From Fragum whitleyi (taxonomy: Eukaryota > Mollusca > Bivalvia > Cardiida > Cardiidae): a stretch of 64,000 bases of DNA. Below, one piece after another: positions 48,401-60,545 of the stretch. Numbering within the stretch: position 1 is the stretch's first letter; the number at the start of each line of letters is the position of its first letter. The notes under the pieces were generated by a model. That model searched no databases. It was not told the DNA's origin and saw nothing but the letters and a program-made list of their open reading frames with translations. Both the position numbers and the translations under genes were made by a program. The DNA is taken from positions 33,377,868 through 33,441,867 of the forward strand of contig OX411547.1 of assembly GCA_948146395.1 (NCBI GenBank). Direction: 5' to 3'.

Positions 48401-51400
48401 GTTATTTTCAAACCCTGGTCTTGATGCTCTCACTCTTGTCTCATATTACATATAGAGATCTGAATATGTTGTAAGTTGGTTCACTACCAGGAAACCAAGA
48501 GTGTATGTTTGGAATGTCTGAAATTCTTATAATGGGGAAGAAGATTGAGGATAAAGAAGAAAGTGCTTGTAATAAGCAATTTCTTCTTTTTTTCCACAAT
48601 AGTTTCTCTCTGATTATAAGTTAATTATTATTAGATACAAACTACAGTGGACTTGCTTTTGTATGTATAAATCCGATCTTAAATTATTTCAAAGAGCATT
48701 ATGTTGGCTGGTCTGGTGTGTTGGCCAAGTGATTTGCATGCTCAACTCATTATTTGATGGTTCAGGGTTTCAGCCCCACTAGAGGCAGGTAGTGTATTTG
48801 GGCAAGACACTTTACAGACAGATCCCCTGTCCACTCAGTTGTTAAAGTGGATAGAAGTGGTTATAATCCATTGCCTCTCTCTAGGTGCATTATAAGATCT
48901 GGAATGAGTAAGGACCATGGTTGAAATTAGAGTCTTTTGATGCTTTATTGTGTCCTCGAGTAAAAAAAGTCCTGCTATTGTCGTGTATTATTATGCCCTA
49001 TTAAGTAAACAGGAAAGCAACTTGTTTTGATTTATATATATTCTTTGTTTTTCAGATACTATGATCAACTTACAGCCATCGAAAACAAGCTTCCAGTTGC
49101 TGAAAACCAGGTATCCATTTACAAAATTAGGTCCTATAAGAAAGAAAGGATAATAACTAATTAGCTGATATTTCAAACTTGCTTTAAAGTAGGAACTATA
49201 AACTCTACTAGTAAAGGTATTGGTTCCTGCAATATGATTTAGTTATTTGCTTTGTCGATTTCATGAACGCAACCTACTCTTGTTGCAAAAAAGTGATTGG
49301 AGATAACATTAATCAATATTCAGATTTAGCATCAATAGATAGGGGCATATTGTTTTACTTGTGTCTGCCTAACTTTCTGTCTACCTGTCTGAAAACTGAA
49401 AAAGGGTCAAGGTCTAAATTGATTAAACAAGGTCAAAGGAGCTGTTTAAGAGGCATTTGTGTTTCATAAAACACATTATGTTTTTGCATACTTCTTCATC
49501 TTGCAGGATGTTGCTTTGTGTATGAGCCTGCACACCACAGTTCCAACAATTTCACTTAAGGGCTATTCATAAATATTACACAGCTTAGACAAGCACACAA
49601 AATTAATGCAATATGAATATTTGCTGACTGTCTTCAGAGAGGTGAATCTTTATATGTTTATTGAAGGCAAGATGAAGACTCTGATCAGACTGTGCGAATG
49701 CACAGGATTGACCAGAGGCTCTGTATTGGGCAAGTCTTAAATTTGTTAGAAATGTCACACACAGGTGACCTTTCTAGCCATTAAGCAAAATTCTTTGTGT
49801 GACAAAACAATATTATTTTTATGCCCCCGTATTGAGAGATCGGGGGCATATTGTTTTACTCATGTCCATCTGTCTGTCTGTCCGTCTGTCTGTCCGCCTG
49901 TCTGTCCGAAAACTTAACCCGAAAACTTAACCTTGCCAATATCTTCAAGCCTATTCAAGATACAAAGCTAATATTTGGCATGATGATAGATCTCATTGAT
50001 CCGCATCTGCTGGTACCAAAGTCAAGGTCATGTGACAAGGTCAAGGTCATCTGTCAAGGTCAAACTTTGAAAAAAAATGCTGTTACGGGGGCATTCGTGT
50101 TTCACAAACAGATCTTGTTATAAGTCTACTTTGATTGATGTTAATAGAATTTGTCATCATAAAATTTCTATCATACTATTTATTCATTGTTTTGAATATT
50201 TTTCTATTTCTAAATTTCTTACAGATCCGTATTCAGTTCAAATGGAGGGATGCTTTTGACAAGGACTCATTCTTTTCTGGAAAAAACACACTTGGTAAAT
50301 ATTAATGAAATGATAAATACATGTAATTTACACTAAAATTGACTTGAACAGTTTACCCATATATTTCTCACTTTTCATAGTTATTAGCTCTATTATTTTC
50401 GGAGAAACTCGAGATATTGTCATCAACTTAGTGTTGTTGTTAGCATCTATCTAGATAATCAAGTGGGATAACCCTCAAAGTAGAGTTAAGCCCCTTTTTT
50501 CTACTTAGATTTTTTGCATTTTCCGGCACCCGAGGCCAAGCATTAGAACCTGTAGACTGTGCTCTTGTTCTATGATAACATTCGTCTGAAAACTGACAAC
50601 CCACAGTGTAACTCAAGAATATTTATTTTTATGTTTCTGCTCATTTTTTTTATGTTCCCATATCAATAGATTTGGAGCTTATTGTTTTTAGCTACACTGG
50701 CCGAAGATCACTGGGGCATTATGTCATGGTGATGTGTCTATCGTGCATCTGTCGGTCTGTTTGTGCATCTGTCTGATGGTAAACTTTTTCTTTTAAAACC
50801 ATATCAGAATATACTGGATAGATTCTAACCAAACTTCACAGGAATAATTCTTGGGTGACCCTCTTTCAAACAAGGAATTTTGATCCAAAAACAAGGCTTT
50901 AATGGGTGTGGCTAATTTTCATATATGGTAATATGCTACTTTTTAACCAAATTTCACTTGAATGATCCTTTATCGACTCTTTCTCAGTCTACAAAAATTT
51001 TGTTTAATCAGTTGAAAAATATGTCTCTTATGGACGGAGGTCATTTCTCTATATGTTATAACGTGGTAACTTTGAAATTTATTTTCTCAGCACCTAATTG
51101 ATTGATATCAACCAAAATTTCTTAAATGATCCTTTGGTGGCCCCCTATAAGTCTACAAAATATTTTTGATTGGATGAAAAATATGTCTTTTATGGGTCAT
51201 TTCTCTTTGTTTTATAGTGTTAACTTTGAAAATCCTTTCTCAGAATAATCGGTGGATATCAACCAAAATTTACTTGAATATTCCTTTCGTAGAATATGAC
51301 AATAATCCCCCCAGCCTCGTTAGATATTTTTTCCACACGAAACACTAAGTACGTATTATATATGTACATGCGATATAAGTCCATTTAAGGTCATTTATCA

Positions 51401-54400
51401 AGGTCAAACTCTTTCTTCATTTCTTCTGAAAGCTTTTTAACTGAGGTGTATCAAAAGGTTAGAATGATTGATAATCAGTTAAAATGCTTTCATTAAAACT
51501 TCAGCAATTGCATCGGGGGCGTATGAGAAGTTGTGTGTTTTGTTCAACATTGCCGCCATGATGTCACAGATTGCGGAGGTTCTGAATCATGAAAGTGACG
51601 ATGGACTAAAATCAACAGCAAAGTATTTTCAGGTGAACTGTTTACTACATTTTCAGTAGATCTAAGTTAGAGTTAAAAATTACCTTTGGTGTGGGTACTC
51701 GTTTAAATCCTTGTTACTAGAATACCCAAAACTGATATGGTCATTGTGAAGTTGGAAGCATGTGGGCTCTTCCTTATCAAGGGGTCCCAGGTTCCATTGC
51801 TGGCAGCGGCACATATCCTTTCAGACTTTTGTCGCCTACCAATAGGTAGAATAGTAAAACTATGTAGAATGAGCAGCTCAATGCTCCAAATGGATGTTGT
51901 CTTAGTATTTATGAGAGAAAAAAAAGTGAATTAATGGTTAGGTACGGCAAAAATTCACATTTCATATTATATACAGAGGATAATCCTTTGTTTCGGTGTA
52001 AGATAGATTTATATTTCAATGAGTGAACAAAAAAGCTATATTTTCAAAGAGAAAATATAGCTTTTGTTGTTCACAAAAGAAAATAAAAATAGATCTTACA
52101 AAAAAAAAAAAAAAAAGAAAAATAAATAAATATTGTATTTCCTTAATGAGAAAATGACACATAATGTAAAAAATTAGGCTAATTTGTCTTAAAGCATATA
52201 TATTTTGCAAATGATTGCTATGCAACATTCATGATGACATCTCTTTTTGGGATTAACATCAGATACGGTGAAATGAACCAAAACCTGGTATAAGTTGCTG
52301 AAAATTTCACTGGTTAGGCAGTAAGTTTATCAAATGCTTATCTACTGGTTTTCCTTGATATCAAACTGAAAAGCATTCAAGAATGATTAATCTTTTGTCT
52401 ATTACAGCAAGCATCTGGTATTTTTGGACACATCAAAGACGTAACCTTGTCTATCAGTCAACAAGATCCGACCCCTGATTTGACCCCTGACACACTGAAT
52501 GCTTTAGCCTCCCTGATGTTGGCACAAGCACAAGAAGCCATTTACAGAAAAGCAACCACTGGTAAGTTTCAAGGCAGGGCTGCAGATAGCATATATATAT
52601 AGGTATTTTTGCTTTTGAATTTAAGTATTTTAAAAAAACATGAACTAAAGTATTTTGATAAAACATGAGCAAACTTTTAAAATGTTTTTGCTACACATAT
52701 GAATCGTCTCATTGAGACAATTCAAATGATTACCCACAACATAAAGTTTCATTGATAGTTTAGGATTTAAGACTGGTTTTATTCCCTCTTAACTTATTCC
52801 CTGGTTCAAGGAGTCAATTATACCCCCACCTACGAAGTAGAGGAGGGTATATTGGTTTCACCATGTCTGTCTGTCTGTCCATCCTTCTGTCCATCAGTCT
52901 GTCCATACGTCCGTCTGTTTGTAGACCTTTTCATTTCCGGACTTTAACTCAAGAACAAAATGACCTACAATCATGAAACTTTATCCAAATGTTCCTAATG
53001 ATCCAAGGAAGCCCCCTACTGTTTTTGAGTCTCATAGGTCAAAGGTCAAGGTCACAGTCAGCCTTTGTTCAATTTTCGTTTCCGGACTCTAACTCAAGAA
53101 CCAAGTGGCCTACAATCATGAAACTTTATACAAATGTTCCTTATAAACCAAGGAAGTGCCCTATTGTTTTTGGATTACATAGGTTAAAGGTCAAGGTTAC
53201 AGTCAGCCTTTGTTCAATATCGTTTCTAGACTCTAACTCGAGAACAAATGACCTACAAGCATGAAACTATGCAAATGTTGCTTATGATCCAAGGAAGTGC
53301 CCTATTGTTTTGGGGTCATGTAGGTCAAAGGTCAAGGTCACAGTCAATTTTTGTTCAATTTTCATTTCTGGACTCTTAATCAAAAACAAAGCCACCTAGA
53401 ATCATGAAACTGCATGCAAATGCTGCATATGACCTCAATATTTGTTACAAACACATCCTGCACTAATAGCACTTGCATTCTGACAAAGTGCTTGTGGGGG
53501 GTATCAGTCCGCTCTGCGACAGTCGAAAGCTACTCTGACTTCCAGTAAAATTTGTAACCCGTGACTTGGAAAAGTACCATCTTTGAATATTCAATCTAGT
53601 CTGACAGTGCTGATTTTCTGAAGCAAGAATAATTATTCATATGTCCTATAAAAGCAATTTAGAGATGAGGAGAGTATTTGTTGATTACATGAAGTTATGA
53701 AACCAAAAATGAAATCACACTGTATGAATACGCAAAGCAGAACATATATGGTTGTGATAAAATTTTTAGTTTCATACTTCCATGAAATCATAAAAAAGTC
53801 TCTCCATATCTTATAATTTAATTTCTTGAAGGAAAAATGCAAAGATTTACCTTCCAATACACTTTACGTGGAAGCTTAGAAAAAAAGCTGCATAATCAAA
53901 ATTGTTTTATTAAGTAATGAAACCAATTTTTCATCCAATCATTATGCACAAATCTTGGTGAACACAACTAGAATTAAATTATTGTCCTATATAACCAATA
54001 TTGAAGATATGGGTTGATTTTCTATTCAAGTATTTGTTTTTAGGTGTTCCGAGATGGTACCTTTTTCAGTGATGGCTCACGAATGATAAAACAATCAAGT
54101 CCATCTTTTAATCTACAGCCACTATGTGAATCTAAGACTTTTATATAAAAGACTGGCTTATGAGACCATGGTTTGAGAATCACACCCCAAAACGACGGAT
54201 GAAAAGTTTGTTGGTTGGTAATCCCTGGGATAGAACGCCAGTCTTAGGATAGATTTTTTACCCTTTATCTACATCAGCTTTGGACAGGGATTGACAGGGA
54301 TTGACACTTACTACTTTTTGCCTTCAGCTGCAGGCCCTAGGACTGGTGTTAATGTCGATCCCTGCTTTGGTGCTCTAATTTGTCTGTGCTATAACCCTGA

Positions 54401-57400
54401 CATTGTCACTTAATTACAGTTTGCTACATGAATGCATCCTATATATATATTTACAGGTATGAAAGAGGCAATGGTTGTGAAGATAGCCTACCAATGTTCA
54501 GATTTGTATGCTGACGCCATGAAACTGATGCAGTTACCAAGTCTAAGGGAATTATGGCCTAGGGTAAGATATAATGAGATTATAATGGTTACAATTATTA
54601 GTGTCTTAACCTATTTCTAAAAATATGCATAACCGTTTTTTTAGACAAGGTTTAGATCAGATAGTCTCAAATTATTGCATAACTTTTATTAACCAATGCT
54701 TTGGATGTTTGGGAAAAGGAATTTTGCTACCCAGTATATAGATTATGTAGTCAGATGAATTCATTTAAGAAATAATCTAACACATAAAGACACACTTTTC
54801 ATCATCTTCAGTTCTTTACTAGACTAACGTTGTTTTTACGTGGCAGACCTACCTGGCTGTACACATAAAGCAGAGGGTTACGTCAAACTGGTGCTAAAGA
54901 TTGGAGGTAGTGTGTCTCAATATACAAAAGGTCATTTACAATGGTTTGTCTTCAGTGTTGTCAATAAGGGCCAAAATCAGGAATTTCTGTAATTCCATGT
55001 TGAGATTTTAAGCTGTAGGTACGAGCTTTGGTTGCACAATCATCTTTTATTACTTTCATTGAATAAATTATGAAAGCGAATATGAGAAAATGTGGAGTTT
55101 CTATTTGGAATCGGTCCTTAGATGTATCTTGCGCTGTGGGCCTAGGAAATGTGGCATACTCAAATTTTAGCTACGATGTTTTGGTTTCCAGCGATATTTC
55201 GGAAATAAATGCAGCTTTAGGATTTACCCACGTTCTCCAAAGATGCCGATTCTCAACATTTTTAAAAGAGGACAGTCTAATGACCTTCGTAAATGTTTTC
55301 CGGTAGCGTCTTTTTCACTTCAGATAAATTACCCGTAGATCTATTTGAAGACTTTTAGGAAGTGATATTTCAAAATTTAATCGGTCTGAGCTGCATGAAT
55401 TCTGTTTGATGAAACAAATATTCCCCTAATTTGAATTTTGTTTGTTTCAATAATCCTATCGAAGGACACTTGTGATCTGTATCAGAAGAAGAAATTTTAT
55501 TCACAGCATGAACATGAAGAACTGTCAGGACTATCTATTGAATCTGCTGTGTTAGAAGTGTGGATTTTGCATTATTAGACATTGACGTTGTTATGCAGAT
55601 ACGCTATCTAGTAATTTACTGCAATATGTGTGAATGGTTTGATATACTAATAATTGTTCACATATGATTCAAGTGTTATTGGAGTATTTATCTTATCTAA
55701 AAAAAAAAAAGAAAAGATTTTAATTGATGCCAAAGAACTTTTTTTTAAGAATATATTATGTTTCTAGGAATGGATACCATGTGTAGCAATGAAACAAGCA
55801 GCATTCCATGGGATGGCCGAGTTCTATCAGTCAGTTGTGGCCCAGAAATCTAAAAGTTATGGAGAACAAATCGCTAGATTAAGGGTAAGACCTAATAGTT
55901 ACACTGAGCTTGTCAAACTGATGATTAGATGATGAATATCTAAGGCAGATCGAGGGTTAAGCGCAGGACTGTACTAAGTGTATATATTGTATATACGCTT
56001 AGTACAGTCTTACACTAAACCCTCGATATATTCAGAGGTACAGATAAGATGGGGTAAAGTCAGTTTAAAATCTTTATTTCTCGTTGAAACCCAATGTTGT
56101 AAGTACTCTTTTGAATCATGTTGGCAAGAAGATTCCAATGAGTACCAACAACATAGGGCTTATGCAAAAATTACCTAAATATCAGAATCTAAAGTCCAAA
56201 ATACCCCCTCTGTCTGTACCTCTGAGTGTATATATATTGTATATACACTTAGTACAGTTTTACACTAAACCCTCGATAAATTCAGAGGTACAGATAAGAG
56301 GGGATAAAGCCAGTCTAAAATCTTTATTTCTCATTGAAACTCTATGTTGTGAGTAGTCATTTGAATTGTCTTGACAAGACGATTCAAATGAGTACCCACA
56401 ATATAGGATTTGTGCAAGTAAAGATGAAATAATCTGATTTTAAATCCCAAATACCCCCTCTATCTGTAGCTTTGGTATTGTTGTGATTTATTGTATAGAT
56501 CTGTATGTTACATTATTATAAAATTTTCCCAAAATTTTCGAAGCATATGCAGTTCATAACCACAATTTAGTATGAAAGGTTATTTAGTAATCTTATTTTT
56601 TTGTTTTATAATTTTGTTTTCCTTTATAGCAGCCAGGAATAATTTCCAGATTAGGAAAAGGGAAATATAATTCAGAAAAACTGTTAATTTGTAAATGGTT
56701 TCAAGAATTTAGGGACACTTGTATGCAAGGTTGCCAGTACTCTCAAAATGATCTAATGTGAGTCCCAAAATAGTTTTAGAATCTTTGATGAAATTGAAAA
56801 GCATTCGATATGGAGTTTTCTATATCAGCTTCATTTATTTGCTAAATGTTTTCGGAGAAAATCAGAGGCACCCATAGGAGGTGCTCTTGTAAAGATTAAT
56901 CTTTGGATTGTGGCACTTATAAATTTGAGAAAATTCTCAGTTGTGAACAAAAAAAAGTTTTATAACCTCAGACCCAGATAACAGATAGTTCTCAATTCTT
57001 CTACTATTTTCAGCATGCTAAAGAGCTACTTGCGGCAGCTGCCACTAGAGGGGGCGTGTCATTCTGTTTTAAGAATGAACAGGGTAAAATACAGCGGGAG
57101 CTGGAATCTGCACAGAAAGACAATGACTTTATATACCATGATAAAGTCCCCGACATTAAAACACTCCCAGCCCTTGGTAAAGCTGTGGTGGCCAAGCCTT
57201 TACCTGTACCGGAGAAATTTTCGACCGGATTTGTTGGTAAGATTACTTAACTTTTAACCCTTGTCATGCTAAAAAAAAACCAATAGCATAAAAGCATTGA
57301 ATTCAAAGTGTATAAAGCAGTTATTGCGGGTAGGTTTTCATTCTGAAAATAAAATTTTTAATCTGGGGTGTTTTTTTTCTAGTTTAAAAATAGATGTAAT

Positions 57401-60400
57401 AGACTGCACATGTGTGCAGACTGATCATGATCTATACCTCCTTCAAGAGCAGTAATGTTCTGGGTTTGGCATGACAAAGGTTATGTGAAATGGGTTCATA
57501 TGCTAATCCTACTTTAGTTTATACTTATCCACCTGCTGATGGGACACAAATGCCAAAAAGAACACCATGAAAAAGGGGAAAATATTTATGAAAAGTGTAT
57601 AATGTGTCTTTTTAAAAACCAACTCACATGATCTCAATCAGTTATCTTTGAATTAATTGTTGTTACTTTGTACTAGAGAGAAAGAGAATATTTGTTGATT
57701 TCATGGAGGTCTGAAACTGAAAACCTAATCACACTGTATGAATACCGGAAGTGGACTCCCATCTAATGAAATCAATGAGTCCAAGCTTAAAGTCTGAATT
57801 TTCCTATTGGGAGAACTTTGTTACAAGCAATGTTTCCTTTTCAAAAATTGTCTTTCCCCCAAAAGATACTTTCAGGTATAAGCAGATGTCATCTATGATC
57901 AAATGTTATCTTCAACACTTGCTGTAGTGAAAAGATCAACAGTTTTTGCAAAAGTTGAAAAGGAAACTGCACAGTTGTTAATCAAAAGATTGTCATATGA
58001 TCCTTGGAGTATATTGGGCTCCTAACTCACAAAATGAAAGAGTCCCATAGGTAAACAAGGAGTCTCAGACTCATGAACTCATAGACTCCTTTTAATATTG
58101 AACTCTGTTTCATACCCCACAAAAAGTTGTAGGAATAAAACCAATTAATCAAGCCTTATTCTGCTCTAGTTACAAAGTTTTAGAATAAGGAAAGAAAAAT
58201 TAGTTTAAGATGACAATGACTTCAAAGACTTGAAGGCAATGAGTCCAAAGTTTGGAAATGAGCCTGCGTGTGTCATTTCCATCAGTTTCAAATGTGCCTA
58301 AAGCAAAGCTTCTGGCCAGTCTGTGCAGCCGCACAGACTGACCAGAATCTTCAGTATATGCTATATAGATCGATAAGGTCTTCATCCATCTTCATGCGGT
58401 TAGCATACATTATTATTGCATTGTGGTGATGTCAACACTGCCAAACGTTTGTACCTTGCACAGGTGTGAAATTGTTTGAAATGTCACATACAGGCTCAAA
58501 TTTTACATTTCAGACTCGAAGGCAATGAGTCAGTCTAAATTTTGATCATTTTACATTTTAGATTTGTTTGAGAAGATTGTGCCAATAGCTGTATATGATG
58601 CCATGAACATGTTTGAAGGGAGGAGGTCTCAAGTCATGAATATGGAACTAGGAAGGCTTAAAGAACAAACTAACCTCATGAATACGTAAGGCATATATCT
58701 TTTAAACTTTTGTAGCTTGGTTAATATAAAAATGATTTGAGCCTGTGTATGAATTTTCTGTCATTGCAGCATATTGCAAAAGAAAGGACTCTGGCCAGCC
58801 TGTGCATCAGCACAGTCTGGCCAGAGTTTCCTTTTGGCTCTGTTAGTTTATAATGTATTAAGCATTAATAATGTATATAATGTATAAGTGCACATATTAA
58901 ATTGTTGGAAACGAAATAAAGCACTGCAAAGTAGGCTTAATTTGAAACTATATGGGTAAGTTCATAACTGCTGCTGTAACTGTATGATTTTTTATGAATT
59001 TTATAAACACTAAAGCATAAATTAAACTTACGTGATGTTATATGCTTTTCAGATCAAAATAAAGACCATTTGTTTTGTTTTTTGATCATATTGAATCCAA
59101 AGGATAAATGTTAATTTTTCATGCTGTATGGTTAATCATTCATGTATTGTACAAAAAAAAATATACTTTTCGCCTTGGGCTCTGGCAATCATGGAAATAC
59201 AGCTTTTGTTGCACACCAAATGAAAGATTTAAAACAGAAACAAAATGTTATCCTCTATTTGATTAATATCAGTGTTTATGTTATCCTCTATTTGCTTAAG
59301 TGTTTTATCCTCTACAGTCAAACCTGTTTCAAGCAAGCACTGAAGGGACATTCAAAAAGGGCTTGTATAAGACAGGTGCTTGCTTAATATAGGTCAATTA
59401 TAGTGCAAATGGTTCTATTGGGAATTTGGTGGCCACTTGCTTAAGACAGGTTGCTTGCTGGATACAGGTGGCCGCTAAGGCAGGTTTGACTGTATTTGCT
59501 TCAGTGTTTTATCCTCTATTTGCTTCAGTGTTTTATCCTCCATTTTCTTCAGTGTTTTCCTCACTGAATCTACCAGCAGCTTTAGAGGATGCTGGTGAAG
59601 ATAAAATCCCTCAGTCTGTGTTAGATAAAGCAGAATACATAACATTTTGTTTTATTTCGGTGTTTTATCCTCGCTGAATCTACCAGCAGCTATAAAAGAC
59701 TCTGGTGGGGACAAAGTCCCACAGTCTGTGTTAGATAAAGCTAAAAATAAAACATTTTGTTTTATTTCAGTGTTTTATCCCCTATTTGCTTTATTTCAGT
59801 CTTTTTTTATCCACTATTTGCTTTATTTCAGTGTTTTATCCTCGTTGAATCTACCAGCAGCAATTGAGGACGCTGGTGGGGATAAGGTCCCACAGTCAGT
59901 TTTAGATAAAGCTCAACAGATTAAAGATTTAGGCGGTTTACAACATATAGATAGACTTATGTCAGAGTTACCTGAATTATTGACAAGGAATAGAGAAATA
60001 TTAGATGAGGTAAGCGGAGTAAATGAGTGATTAATTTGGGTTAGTGTCTTATGATCATGTATTTTAAGTGATTCGCTATTTGATTTCCTCCTTAAGACCA
60101 GTAGCTTTATGCCTTTGAACCACAACAATCAAAATTGTGCACCTCTTGTCTTTTACTTTAACAGTAGGTCACTGATTTGCTACAAATGCATCATGATTGA
60201 CTATCAGTTACTTTATTTATTTTGACATTATTTACTTATTTATTTAGTCATTGACTCATGTAGTAGTTTGATTAGGTGTTAAATAAAATCTAAGAATTGA
60301 GATTTATAGCTGAAATCTTGCAGTCAAAAATTTTGATTGTTTGAAACGTATGTTTGAATATGTTTTTAGAAAAGTTAGTTAAAATTAACTATTGTTTGTT

Positions 60401-60514
60401 AGATTCACAACAAAGGGTATTATTTTATAAGAACGCAACTATCTGAGCACAGAAATTGACAGAACTACTTCGTTCTGATATAAATAATGAAAGAAAGCTA
60501 ACTGTTGTCCTGCC

Positions 60515-60545
<31 letters not shown>

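Noticed and set aside
55070..55306. A 78-codon frame in ALIX intron 6 as an extra exon
   Set aside because: ALIX exons 6 and 7 already join in frame and match the family without it; no flanking splice sites were convincing.
59426..60030. Separate plus-strand proteins with SLNLPAA repeats
   Set aside because: They are read-through of tandem partial copies of ALIX exon 10; only 59832-60009 joins the ALIX frame with both splice sites.
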